A stretch of DNA of 64,000 nucleotides from Xiphophorus maculatus (Eukaryota > Chordata > Actinopteri > Cyprinodontiformes > Poeciliidae). A program made the position numbers and the translations under genes. The stretch covers positions 407,492-471,491 of the forward strand of contig NC_036459.1 in the NCBI RefSeq assembly GCF_002775205.1, given 5' to 3'. The notes beneath the pieces were generated by a model, which saw nothing but the letters and a program-made list of their open reading frames with translations, had not been told where the DNA came from and searched no databases. Position 1 is the stretch's first letter; each line of letters starts with the position of its first letter. Below, one piece after another: positions 22,417 through 37,400 of this stretch.

Positions 22417-25400
22417 TTACACGAATTCTCTGGACCTCTTGATGGCACAACAAAGCATCATGCTGAAGATCATTCCAAAGATCTGCAGAAAAATAAGTGG
22501 GCACAAGTTACTTCTGAAAGATTTATCTGAACAAAAATCATATATAAAGATTAGCCGAATGAGGATCAACTGTTGCCTGCAGGAGTTTTCATTTAACGTT
22601 TTTAATTTTTTAAAAGTAGTAATTGGATGTATTCTCAAAAATACTGATTATAGTATTTGGGTTTTCATTTAGGATTTTTCTGCTCCTTCTGCTAAAGGAC
22701 AAAATTACTATTGTGTCAATAAGTCTTGAACAAATACAACCTGGAAAGTTATCCAACAGTTATATTTAATAATTTCGGGCAACCATGAAATATGTCCCAA
22801 CAACCTCATCAATATTAAAATTTTACCTCGCTGCAGGTTTAATCCCCTCATGGCAAACTTCATACTTTTATGAAATGTTACAATGAATGAACCAATCATT
22901 TAAAAAGTTTTTTAACTTATTGTAAAAAGTGCAGAATTTCCATTTTATTAGTGGAAAAGTTAACCCAAATGTATGCTAAAGTAGCATTTTCACCCATGTA
23001 AAAGCTAAGTTAAAGTTGTGATAAACTGGGAGTTTTTGCCAATGGAAAGGCTGAGCCAAATCTTTTAAATTACTTTTTTTTATCTAGAAACAATAGGCTG
23101 AAAGTTAGCCTAGTTAGGATTGTTTTACCGGTGGAAAAGCTAAGCTAAACCTTTGCCATATTAGTATTTTGACAAGTTTAAAAGCTGAGCCAAGTGTGTT
23201 TTTACTTGTATCCATTGGAAATGAGCTTTTTAACTTGTGGAAAGGCTACAAGCTATCCCAGTTAGGATTTTTTTTACTGGACAAAGGTAGATATTTGTTA
23301 AATTAGTGTTTTTACTAGTAGAAAAGCTGAGCTGCTGTTTTATCTTGAATACACTTCCTTATTAGTCTAATGCACTAAACATCAGTGTAGCTTTTAACTG
23401 TCAGTGCTTTCTTTGGTAGCACACTCACCATGATGACTCCGATACCGATCCCAACGCCCCCAATGATGTGCAGCTTGTTGTTGAATACTTCATCGATGGC
23501 TTTTGGGCAGCTCTGTAAGAAAATAAAAAGTTGTGTATTAAGTAGATTTCTTACTAATGGACATTGTTAAGCTTTTTCTACCTTAATATCTACAGATTAA
23601 AGAAACTGGAGAAAAGTCAGAAACAGTATGAAATGCATTTTAAAACCTGTTAAAACTCTATAAGTTGGGTTGATGTTTGTACATTATACCGTTCTACAGC
23701 CTTTAAACAAAATCCAGTTTTAAAAGTTTTACTTGGGGAAGACGATCATTGCTTCAAATTCATCTCAATACCGTGGTAACGAGGACGGCCAGTCCTTCCT
23801 GCTTTGGACAGATGTCTTTGGCAGCATCGAACAAGCTTCCTGTATTACCGCAGCAGTTCAGCTGTGAAACGGAAACCATTCAAAGTCTAAGCCGGTTGGT
23901 CATTTGTTGATGACTGGATAAAGAAAGAGGAATCAGGTGTGGGCTCTCACCCCAAAGTGGATGAGGCGGAGGGTCTCCTTCAGCGCTTCCTGTTTGGTGG
24001 TCTTGTAGTTGTCAAAGGTCTGCTTATAAAACTCTGTAACTTCCTCTATCACCTGTAGAGACAGGAAAACTTATGCAAAACTTTAAGTTTTTGTATATCA
24101 GTGTGTGGGGTTGATTTATGGAATGGATTAAATGATGAGATTAAAACAAGTATAAAACACAGGAGCTTATTGGAAAACATGTTGCATAGGATGGACCAAA
24201 AATGCAGATATTGAAAATCTATAAATAATTGCACATTTAAGGATCAGAATTTGAAGGTTAGGTGTCATTCAATGTAGGAATAATTTAATTTAACCAAATA
24301 ATTTATTTGGTTTGGGGATATTTAAATGTTTGCGGGTTATGAGAGAAGCAGGAAATACTAAGATCTTGCGTCTTCTGCTTATTTTCGAACAAATTATGGA
24401 AAATTGCATGTCAACGGGCATGATAATGTGTTGTATTTTTTTCTGTTTTTACTTTGTGTTTGTTCAAAAATAAAATACATTTTCACATCAGATTTATAAT
24501 ATCAATAGAAAACACGTCCAATGATCTGCCATCGGGCTTCAAAATAAAAGAGAAAATGAGAACAGCTCGAGTGTTTGAGCTACAAAATGCTTCAAATTGA
24601 CAGGAAATTTGAAAATATCACTAAGTAATTATGTGTTATTGGAAGAAATTGATGATATCCAAATACCAACTGTAAAGTATTAAAAAGGGAAAAAATATAC
24701 CTACTGTATATTTTAATTGCATGTTTTTATTCTCACCATGCTTCCAACCACAAAGAAAATAACCTCTTTGCAATCACTGCTACTGGTGTTTAAAAAATTA
24801 TAATAAATATGCAATGAAATGCTAAAATCATGATCCATTTTCAGATTTAGAACCCGGCCCTGATAAATACGGCACCAACTTACTGTTGGACGGGCCCACA
24901 TTTCTGGATCAACAACTTTTTTATTGCCCATATGTGAAGTTACAATGTTTGGAGAAACTGATTACAGCAAATGAACCCCCAAAAAATTCAAACTAAAAAC
25001 CACATGACTGAAAATGATTAAACTTTCGATAATATTCCATTTCATTGGCGAGAAGTTTTTACGGTAGGTTTTCGTTTTACCGTGTGTGTGTTGGAGAGGC
25101 CCCAGATCCCTGCAGCCACTTCAGCAGCAAAGATGATGAGCAGGAAGATGAAGAACTAGACCAAGAAACAAAAATTGATCTTTTTTCAAACTACTACTTT
25201 TACCACCTTACTCTACTGTATCCCTCCGTGCAATTGTATTGATCTATTTGCATTTATTTGTTTATAAGCTGATGGCTGTTAATAAGATGAATATAATTTG
25301 TATTTCTTTATATAAAAAGCAATGACTTTTCCCTTTAACACTTTATATCAAAATAAACAGCATCTTCTTTGCTAATTGGATTATTTCCATGTTGTTTTCT

Positions 25401-28400
25401 GTAAAGAAAGACTCACCAGTCCCAGCATGCAGGGCGACTCTTTAATGGCTCCACAGCATCCCAGGAATCCCACCACCATCATCAACCCTCCTGCAGCAAT
25501 CAGCAGGTACACACCTGAGGAAACAAGCCGAGTCTCTGAGAGGGTTTACAGAGATTCATGCTGCGAACATGCAGGAAGCAGAAAGTACACATAAATAAAA
25601 ACAGCTTCAACAGCATGCTTGAAATCTGGAAAAGAAATATTCTCGCACCAGAGTAAGTATTACAAATTAATGTTTTCAAGCCGTTTCTTCCATTAATTAG
25701 GATGATTTTCACCTTACAGCTAATCAAAACATTAAAGATTAGATTATTAAAACATGATTTCCATGCAGGAATGTGGGATTTTATTTAAAAAAGTATCTTG
25801 AATATCCACCTAATCTTGTTATTGTGAAAAGATGCCATTAGGAAAAAAATGATTTTTTAATGGAAAAGATAATAAAGCTTTTCCATCAATAAGAAAATAG
25901 GCAGCTGCTAACTGGAAACGTTTATGAGAAGTTCACTAAATATTGCTTTTGATAAATGGAAACATTAATGAAAAGCTAGTTAAATAAAGCTTTTTTTGCA
26001 CATAGAAAAGATAAGGTTAGCCAAATACTTTTTATACATTTTAAAAGCTCAAATAATTGTTTTTTTTAAAAACCAGCCAATCCCATTGTTTTAAATGGAA
26101 AAACAGTTTTACTTATTGTTACCAAACCGTCAGCACATTTCTGCAAATCTTGACTTATTTAATTTTAAAACACATCTGGAAGAACCATCATATTGACCAC
26201 ATGTTGCAAACATTTGTGCTTTTTGAAACCAATGATCTCTCTGCCTGTGGAATAAAACTTTATATATTCAAAAATGATTTTGAAAAGTAAAGTAAATGGC
26301 AAAATTGGAGCTTACTGACGAGGCGTCAGCTTTTCTGAATTTCCAATTTCCAGATGGAGGAATATTTCATCACCATGTTTTCACAAAGCCAGATCTGGAT
26401 TTCTGAACCACAGAAGGGATTTAGAAACAGTGACGATGGTTGGATGTTTTCTTGGCTTTCATGTGGATGAGTCATAATTCAAGGATACAAAAATTAAATG
26501 TGGGAGAATAATAACCATCACCACTCTGAAGCTGTAATTAAGATGTTTATCATTTTATTCCAATCCTCTGTCATCCTGCGTCCCACTTGGAGGCGGGGGC
26601 GAGTCTCTGGGACGGATCCGCTGAGACGTCAGGAGAACAAAGACCCGACTGTCCTGCTGTGAATAAAGATTTGTGTGTGTTTGGAAAGCGCCGGCAGGTC
26701 ACAGGCCCACTGTGGACCGCCCTGGATTCAGCCGCTCTGCTGCAGCTCAGTCCGTCACAAAACCATCAACTCATTTAGGAGTTTATAAAACAGACCAGAG
26801 ATGGTCACAAGAGAAGGAAGCGGTGATGGTCTGTGGAAGTGAGCGAGTCGTTAAAACGAATTAAACACCAAGACTGGAGCAGCAGAAGCAATGGTTTAAA
26901 GATGGACGTTTGTCAAACTTGGGTTTATCCTATGGAGTATGAGGGACATGTTCATTTTTTTACATATAAAAACTATTTTAAACCTTACCAGTGAAGAAGA
27001 CGGAGGGCGAGTCTTCTCCTTCAAACAGTGGTTTGGTCCTGGAGTCGAAACGAAGCCATAATCCCACAGCCAGAACTCCGGTTCCTGCAAGCTGCAGGAA
27101 GACGTCAAACCCGAGTCATGTTCTGATTTTATACGCTGCAAACTTCATATCAGCCGTTCCTAAAACATTTCATGTCTAATGTTCAGCTACAAACACAGCT
27201 GGCAGCATGGCTCTCAAAGACAAACGTTAGTTTTGGAAAGAAAACATTTTAAATATCCAACATAAAACACACACAACCAAAACCATAAATAAAATGGATT
27301 ATGATGACTAAACAAAATTGCCATTCAAAAAATATCACTAAAAGTTTCCCAGAAGACAAATTGACCTGACAATAAATCACTTCATCATATGATACATTTA
27401 AAACGAGCTCAACTTTTTAAAGGACATTTTGTTTGCAGAGTTTTCATAACTCGTTTTATTTGTTGTTTATTTTTAAATGTTAAACTTTACTGATCTCTGA
27501 GAATGATTTTATATTATGCCATTACCATAATAATATTTAAACAATGACATTGCGAAATCATTTAGCACAATAACTTCTGAGACAATTTATTATTGGGTTT
27601 ATAATAAAGTTTAAATAAGTAGAAATTTGCTCTGCTGAGCTTCTGCCAAAGTCTGGTTGAAGCTGCAAATCAAAATGAGAAAAATCCTGAGTTTTGCAAA
27701 AACTGATTAACTGATCAAGTCACCTGAACCTCAGGAGAAAAACCCAACAGGTTGACTGGTTTACCCTCAACACAAACCGGTTTAAAGAAGAAAACCAGTT
27801 GGAACATGCACTGGAGGAATTCCCAGGTAAGAATGTGGAAGGTCAGAAAAACAACAAAACTGCATTTTATTAAATTCGGTTGTTGCTGCTACAGGTGGCA
27901 CAACATTAAAATCTAATGATCTGAAACATTAAATTATGACAGAAAAGCAAAAATAGAAGAAATCTGTAAAGAATTGCAGACAGTTTCATGCCTAGTCTCA
28001 TTGAGTTGACAGATTTTTTAATTCGTTCCAAGAAGCAATTTAACAACCGTTTCTCAAAACAGATTAACAGTCATTTGTCTCCTCCACACAAACAAAACTG
28101 ACTCACTGTCTCCATGGCAACAGCTTACATCATCACCCAAATAACCGCTGCAACATCCCGCAGAATGACTGATGTGTGTGGTGGAACTGGGAGTTTCACA
28201 TGAAGTAAAGCAGCTTATGAATGTTTTCAACTCTGAATGAAAATTAATGAAGTGGAACCTGAAAAAAAAGGTTCATGAAGCGTTACGTTATCCTTACTGA
28301 TAAAGATTCAAATCTACATTTTTCAGTTGAAAACATGAAATGCAAAAAAAAAAAAAACATTTAAATGTTAATGTGATACTTTCTACATCAAAGCCCTCTG

Positions 28401-31400
28401 GGAAATAAACTCAGTAACATTTCTCTCTGTTCCTCATCTTCACATCAGCTGACCGTTCTAGTTTTGTTAAACTAATTAAGTTTAACCATTTCCTTTGTTA
28501 GATATCAGCACCCAACTTTTACAGCTAGCAGCAGTTCAATGCAGGATTTATTTCTGAGCCAATTAAAGTTTGTGTTAGTTTTATAACCTTAAGATAAGAT
28601 AAGATTTATTTGTCATTGTCATCAACAGATTACAACGAGATTGAGATTTGCTCGACTCGAGTTAAGATGCAGGTTATGTGTATATACATAATATACAAAG
28701 ATAAATAAATAAATAGTACAAAATGAGAAATAAATAGACATCAGAAGATGGTTGCAGCGCCTGGAGGTGTCACAACAGAATATACATTTATAACAAAGTG
28801 GTGTCAAGAGCAGAAGTTCTTATGCCTTTGAATTTAGTGCCATGATTGCCATCGGGTAAAAACTGTTTTTTAGGCGATTTGTCCTGGTTTTTATTGCTCT
28901 GTATCTCTTGCCTGATGGCAGCAGCTGGAAGAGACCATGGCCAGGGTGTGAAGAGTCATTTAAAATGTCCAAAACTTTCTTGTGGAGCCTGGAAGTGTAA
29001 ATCTGTTCCATAGTGGGGAGGGGGCAGCCTATGGTTCTCTCTGCTGCCCTAACAACCCTCTGGAGCGCCTTCTTGTCCGCAGATGTGCTGCTGCCGTACC
29101 AGACACACACAGACCGTACATGAGCACACTCTCTACGGAGCAGTGATAGAAGGCCTGCAGCAGGTCTGAGGAGAGACGGTTCTTCTTGAGTATTCTCAGA
29201 AAGTACAGTCTCTGCTGTGCCTTCTTCAACAGCTCCTTGGTGTTGGTGCTCCAGGTTAGCTTGTCCTCCAACTCCATGCCCAGAAACCTGAACACTGGGA
29301 CCCTCTCCACACAGGTCCCACTGATGGTGAGAGGCTGGATGTCCGTTTTGTTCTTCCTGAAGTCGATCACCAGCTCCTTTGTTTTGGAGGTGTTGAGGAG
29401 CAGGTTATTGACTTTGCACCACTCTGACAGCCGCTTCACCTCATCCCTGTACTCCAGCTCCCCCTTCCCGCCTGAGATGAGACCAACAACAGTCGTGTCA
29501 TCTGCAAACTTTATGGTCTTGTTGCTGAGGTGGTTGGAGACACAGTCATGAGTGTAGAGGGTGTAGAGAAGTGGGCTGAGCACGCAACCCTGTGGCGATC
29601 CGGTGTTCAGGCTCAGAGCAGTGGAGGTGTGGGGGCCCAGTCTGACCCTCTGGGAGCGACCTGTTAGGAAGTCCAGGATCCAACTGCAGGTGGCTGATGG
29701 GAGCCCAAGGTTTGCTAGCTTGGACACCAGACGTTGGGGAAGTATAGTATTAAATGCTGAGCTGAAGTCCACAAAGAGCATTCTGACGTAGCTCCCCTGC
29801 TTCTCTAAGTGGGTCAGGGCAGCATGAAGTGCTGTGGATACAGCGTCCTCTGTGGACCTCTTTGCTTTGTAGGCAAATTGGAGAGGGTCCAGCTCAGCAG
29901 GCAGGCCAGCGAGGATGTGACTCCGCACCAGTCTCTCCAAGCACTTCATGATGATCGGTGTGAGTGCCACTGGACGGTAGTCGTTCAGGGTGTTGATGTT
30001 GGTTCTTTTCGGCAGGGGGACAATGGTAGAGGACTTTAGGCAGGGAGGGACAGTGGCTTGAGACAGGGACTGGTTAAAAATCTTTGTGAAGATTCCAGCC
30101 AGTTGGTCTGCACAGTCTTTAAGCACCCGTCCCGACACACCGTCAGGTCCCGCAGCCTTCCTTGGGTTCACCTTCCTCATCACCTGCCTCACCTCACTCT
30201 ACTGTGAGAGCAGAGCTGCTGTGGACAGGCAGCTGTGGTGGAGCTGTGGTAGGTGTCACCTCAAAGCGGGCAAAGAAGATATTCATCTCCTCTGCCAGGG
30301 AAGTTGTTCCCTCCGTGCATGGCTGGTTGCTGGACACCCTGCCACACCTGCCTGGTGTTGTTGCTCCTGAGCTGCTTCTCTATTCTCCCTCTGTGTGATG
30401 CATTAATATAATTAACAATACGAGTCAAACGGTTCTTCTCTGCTGGGTTCATGCTCAGAAAGGAGAACCAGTCCAGGCAGATAAAGGTTAATTTTACCAG
30501 ATAGGAAATTCTTACACTTTATATTACGGCAATAGATTATGTGGAAATCATCAAATGTATTTATCAGCTCAGCATTCTTAGCCACAAACTGACTGCTGGA
30601 GTCGTGTCCTGCTGAAAAACAAGATGTGAACATGGCGAGTCATGAGAGCAACCAGAAGAAGATTACTGCGGCCCCATGCGTCAGACCTCACACTCCCTGT
30701 TTAACGCTGTTAATGATCAGTTAAGACAACAAGACAAACGTAACAACTGTGGATGGACGTAAAGCAGAAACAAAACACTGTTCCTGTTTGAACATGCAGG
30801 TTAGTAGAAAAGGCCCACAAGGACAATTGGAGATCAGGCTTTGATTTCTCAACCAGAACCTGATCAACAGTTTAACCACCATCAACTAGAACCAACATAT
30901 TTTACTTAATAGAGTTATTTGCATTTTAATCAAAAACTAAGATAAAATAAACAACATTTTTAATTAAAATCATTTTTGTTTCTAAATCATTGAAAAAAAT
31001 TGACATATAAGCTCAACAAAGATATTTACTGTTTTTAATCTGTTATTCAACCATCAGTTTGGAGCAAAGAGTTTCAGGAATCCTGATCATTCAGGGAACG
31101 TCTCCAGAAATGTGGACTGGACGCCAACATTAGCATTAGCAACATGTTTAGCATTGAGATGCTATTTTAGTTGGTCACCAGACGAAAGCAGCTGGTTAAA
31201 GAAAACCTAACCAACAAGTCAACATTTCACCGTTTAAACTGCGGTGAAAAAAGTTCATTACGTAGAAAAGGAGGGAACACGAGAAATACACAAAACATTT
31301 CATTATTCCTCAAAAACCGCAGAAATGTTTAAATCTCACTACAGTTTGAGCATCACAGCAAAACATTCAAGTTACAAATTGTACAAATCTGTTCAATAAA

Positions 31401-34400
31401 GAAATTTGGTCCTTTAAAAGATCATTCTAAGCCAGAAACATTGATTCACCTCTGAATTATTAAAACAAAGATGTAATATTTTCTGTCAAAATGTTTCTCA
31501 AAAATAGCTAAAGACGTAATAATCATCATGGAGTGATGAACCTCATCCAGGTTACTGGGAAATCTGGGGCTCCCCAGTTCTCCCAGTCTGACCTCACAGA
31601 CAGTTTGTGAAGAAATCAGAGCTTCAGGTGAAGCAACATTATTAACTTTGCAACATGGAAAACTGAAGATTTTCCATCATGTTTTAGTTCAACGTGAGAG
31701 AAATAAGCAGAAAGCATTTTATTACAAAACCTTTAGTTCTGAAGATGTTTCCAGTCATCATGGATCAACATGACTATAAATCACAGTTTAACACCAACAG
31801 TCTGTTACTCAACACATCTTTCAAATTAGTCATTTTTATGACTCAACCATTTTCTAATTTCCTATTTGACCGAGAGTTATGAGAATATTAGAAATAAGCA
31901 GAAAAAAGTGTTGGTAAAATATTTTTCTTGGGTGATTTTGAGTTAAAACCATAAATGCAGGAGGAAGAAAGAAAATCAAGTAGATTCAGGTTTACAGCAA
32001 ACATTTTCACAAATTAAAATAAAAATGGAGGCAACACATTATTAAATCCTACAAGCATGAAAACAAACATTTAGTTTGATAAACAGCCACAGCCTAAAGT
32101 GTGAACCGTACCAACAGGCTGCGGTCGCTACGTACCCAGAACAGGAAGTTGAAGACAAACATGACATATTTGATGCACTGCATTCCATTCATGGCTCCTA
32201 GTTTAGGATTTAACTTTCCTCAGCAGAAAATACGAGCTTCCAACTCGACACAAGAGGAAAAATGAGAATCTGCTCTCAGGCTAAGGGAACCAAACCTTTG
32301 TGACGCTCACCTGGGAAATGTTGGGGGAGGAGGAGGAAGTACCTGGAGGACAAGGTGTGTCTAACATGGAGGGCGGAGAGAACTGACTGGCTTCCTACTA
32401 GAAAACAGAAACCTGCTGCTGAACAGCTCAGCCTGCAGGTGGAAGCAATTAACCAGCAGAACCGGGCCAGAACCAACATTAACGGCCCAGTGGACGATCT
32501 TATCAGGAATGACTAAACTAAACACAAAACGTTTGTGTGAAGAAAAATGTCTGAATGTTCATGAATGAAAGGAATGAAGCTCCAAAAATAAAGAAACTAA
32601 TTATAAACTAACCAATAAAACATGATCATTTCTCACTTTCATTGGAGTTTACAAAAGATCACAATAAATAGATATATTATTTTAAATGAATAAAAAACAA
32701 CCACTTCCCCCCAATTTTTTTGTTTAGGAAATAAATGAACCAGAGACATTTATAGTTAAAGTTATAGTTTATAGTTATAGTTTATAGTTATAGTTTATAG
32801 TTATAGTTATAGTTTATAGTTATAGTTTATAGTTATAGTTTATAGTTATAGTTATATTTTATAGTTTATAGTTATAGTTTATAGTTATAGTTTATAGTTT
32901 ATAGTCTATAGTTTATAGTTATAGTTTATAGTTATAGTTTATAGTTATAGTTTATAGTTTATAGTTATAGTTTATAGTTATAGTTTATAGTTATAGTTTA
33001 TAGTTTATAGTTATAGTTTATAGTTTAAGTTTATAGTTATAGTTTATAGTTTATAGTTATAGTTTATAGTTATAGTTTATAGTTTATAGTTATAATTTAT
33101 AGTTATAGTTTATAGTTATAGTTTATAGTTTATAGTTATAGTTTATAGTTATAGTTTATAGTTATAGTTTATAGTTTATAGTTTATAGTTATAGTCTATA
33201 GTTATAGTCTATAGTTATAGTTTATAGTTATAGTTTATAGTTATAGTTTATAGTCTATAGTTATAGTCTATAGTTATAGTTTATAGTTATAGTTTATAGT
33301 TATAGTTTATAGTCTATAGTTATAGTTTATAGTTATAGTTTATAGTTATAGTTTATAGTTATAGTTTATAGTTATAGTTTATAGTTTATAGTTATAGTTT
33401 ATAGTTTATAGTTATAGTTTATAGTTATAGTCTATAGTTATAGTCTATAGTTATAGTTTATAGTTATAGTCTATAGTTATAGTCTATAGTTATAGTCTAT
33501 AGTTATAGTTTATAGTTATAGTTTATAGTTATAGTCTATAGTTATAGTCTATAGTTATAGTTTATAGTTATAGTTTATAGTTATAGTTTATAGTTTATAG
33601 TTATAGTTTATAGTTATAGTTTATAGTCTATAGTTTATAGTTTATAGTTTATAGTTATAGTTTATAGTTATAGTTTATAGTCTATAGTTTTAGTTAGTAG
33701 TTATAGTTATCGTTTATTTAGTTATAGTATTTATAGTTTATAGTTATAGTTTATAGTTTATAGTTTATAGTTATAGTTTATAGTTATAGTTTATAGTTAT
33801 AGTTTATAGTTATAGTTTATAGTCTATAGTTTATAGTTATAGTCTATAGTTATAGTTTATAGTTATAGTTTATAGTTTATAGTTTTAGTTTATAGTTATA
33901 GTTTATAGTTATAGTTTATAGTTATAGTTATAGTTATAGTTATGTTATAGTTTATAGTTATAGTTTATAGTTTATAGTTATAGTTTATAGTTATAGTTAT
34001 AGTTTATAGTTTATAGTTTATAGTTATAGTTTATAGTTATAGTTTATAGTTATAGTTTATAGTTTATAGTTATAGTTTATAGTTTATAGTTATAGTTTAT
34101 AGTTATAGTTTATAGTTATAGTTTATAGTTTATAGTTTATAGTTATAGTTTATAGTCTATAGTTATAGTTTATAGTTTATAGTTATAGTTTATAGTTTAT
34201 AGTTATAGTTATAGTTATAGTTTATAGTCTATGTTTAGTTATAGTTATAGTTATAGTTTTAGTTATAGTTATAGTCTATGTTATAGTTTATAGTTATAGT
34301 TTATAGTTATAGTTTATAGTTTATAGTTATAGTTTATAGTTTATAGTTATAGTCTATAGTTATAGTTTATAGTTTATATAGTTATAGTTTATAGTTTATA

Positions 34401-37400
34401 GTTATAGTTTATAGTTTATAGTTATAGTTTATAGTTATAGTTTATAGTTTATAGTTATAGTTTATAGTTTATAGTTTATAGTTATAGTCTATAGTTATAG
34501 TTTATAGTTTATTGTTATAGTCTATAGTTATAGTTTATAGTTTATAGTTTATAGTTATAGTTTATAGTCTATAGTTATAGTTTATAGTTATAGTTTATAG
34601 TTATAGTTTATAGTCTATAGTTATAGTTTATAGTTATAGTTTATAGTTATTTATAGTTTATAGTTATAGTTTATAGTTTATAGTTATAGTTTATAGTTTA
34701 TAGTTATGGTCTATAGTTATAGTTTATAGTTATAGTTTATAGTCTATAGTTATAGTTTATAGTTATAGTTTATAGTTATAGTTTATAGTTTATAGTTATA
34801 GTTTATAGTTTATAGTTATAGTTTATAGTTATAGTTTATAGTTTATAGTTATAGTTTATAGTTATAGTTTATAGTTATAGTTTATAGTTTATAGTTATAG
34901 TTTATAGTTATAGTTTATAGTTATAGTTTATAGTTATAGTTTATAGTTATAGTTTATAGTTTTTATAGTTATAGTTATCGTTTTAGTTTATAGTTTATAG
35001 TTTATAGTTTATAGTTATAGTTTATAGTCTATAGTTATAGTTTATAGTTATAGTTTATAGTTATAGTTTTAGTTATAGTTTATAGTTATAGTTTATAGTC
35101 TATAGTTATAGTTTATAGTTATAGTTTATAGTTATAGTTTATAGTTATAGTTTATAGTTATAGTCTATAGTTATAGTTTATAGTTATAGTTTATAGTTAT
35201 AGTTTATAGTTTATAGTTATAGTCTATAGTTATAGTTTATAGTTATGTTATAGTTTATAGTTATAGTTTATAGTTATAGTTTATAGTTTATAGTTATAGT
35301 TTATAGTTATAGTTTATAGTTATAGTTTATAGTTATAGTTTATAGTTATAGTTTATAGTTATAGTTTATAGTTATAGTTTATAGTTATAGTTTATAGTTT
35401 ATAGTTATAGTTTATAGTTTATAGTTTATAGTTTATAGTTTATAGTTATAGTTATAGTTTCTAGTTTAGTTATCGTTATAGTTTATAGTTATAGTTATAG
35501 TCATAGTTATAGTTTATAGTTATAGTTTATAGTTATAGTTTTTATAGTTTATAGTTATAGTTTATAGTTATAGTTTATAGTTATAGTTTATAGTTATAGT
35601 TTATAGTTATAGTTTATAGTTATAGTTTATAGTTTATAGTTATAGTTTATAGTTATAGTTTTAGTTATAGTTTCTATAGTTTATAGTCTATAGTTATAGT
35701 TTATAGTTATAGTTTATAGTTATAGTTTATAGTCTATAGTTATAGTTTATAGTTATAGTTTATAGTTATAGTTTATAGTTATAGTTTATAGTTTATAGTT
35801 ATAGTTTATAGTTATAGTTTATAGTTTATAGTTATAGTTTATAGTTATAGTTCTAGTTATAGTTATAGTAGTTTATAGTTTATAGTCTATAGTTATAGTT
35901 TCTAGTTATAGTTTATAGTTATAGTTTATAGTCTATAGTTTATAGTTTATAGTTTATAGTTTATAGTTATAGTTATTAGTTTATAGTTTATAGTTTTATA
36001 GTTATAGTTTATAGTTATAGTTTATAGTTTATAGTTATAGTTTATAGTTTATAGTTATAGTCTATCGTATAGTTTATAGTCTATAGTTTATAGTTTATAG
36101 TTATAGTTTATAGTTATATTATAGTTTATAGTTATAGTTTATAGTTATAGTTTATAGTTATAGTTTATAGTTTATAGTTATAGTTTATAGTTATAGTTTA
36201 TAGTTATAGTTTATAGTTATAGTTTATAGTTATAGTTATAGTTATAGTTTATAGTTTATAGTTTATAGTTATAGTCTTATAGTTATAGTTATAGTAGTTA
36301 TAGTTATAGTTTATAGTTATAGTTTATAGTTATAGTCTATAGTTATAGTTTATAGTTTATAGTTATAGTTTATAGTTATAGTCTATAGTTATAGTTTATA
36401 GTTTATAGTTTATAGTTATAGTTTATAGTTATAGTTTATAGTTTATAGTCTATAGTTATAGTTTATAGTCTATAGTTATAGTTTATAGTTTATAGTTATA
36501 GTTTATAGTTTATAGTTATAGTCTATAGTTATAGTTTATAGTTATAGTTTATAGTTATAGTTTATAGTCTATAGTTATAGTTTATAGTTATAGTTTATAG
36601 TTTATAGTTTATAGTTTATAGTTTATAGTTATAGTTTATAGTTTATAGTTATAGTTTATAGTTATAGTTTATAGTTATAGTTTATAGTTTATAGTTATAG
36701 TTTATAGTCTATAGTTATAGTCTATAGTTATAGTTTATAGTTATAGTTTATAGTTATAGTCTATAGTTATAGTTTATAGTTTATAGTTATAGTTTATAGT
36801 TATAGTTTATAGTTATAGTTTATAGTTAATAGTTATAGTTTATAGTTTATAGTTTATAGTTATAGTCTATAGTTATAGTTTATAGTTATAGTTTATAGTT
36901 ATAGTTTATAGTTTATAGTTTATAGTTATAGTTTATAGTTTATAGTTATAGTTTATAGTTTATAGTTATAGTTTATAGTTATAGTTTATAGTTATAGTTT
37001 ATAGTTATAGTTTATAGTTATAGTTTATAGTTTATAGTTATAGTTTATAGTTATAGTTTATAGTTATAGTTTATAGTCTATAGTTATAGTTTATAGTTAT
37101 AGTTTATAGTTATAGTTTATAGTTTATAGTTATAGTCTTATGTTATAGTTTATAGTTATAGTTTATAGTTATAGTTTATAGTTTATAGTTATAGTCTATA
37201 GTTATAGTTTATAGTTATAGTTTATAGTTATAGTTTATAGTCTATAGTTATAGTTTATAGTTATAGTTTATAGTTATAGTTTATAGTTATAGTTTATAGT
37301 TTATAGTTATAGTTTATAGTTATAGTTTATAGTTTATAGTTATAGTTTATAGTCTATAGTTATAGTTTATAGGTTATAGTTTCTATTTATAGTTTATTAG

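Noticed and set aside
29186-30398. Plus-strand frames across 29.2-30.4 kb
   Set aside because: They are antisense shadows of the minus-strand LINE reverse transcriptase.
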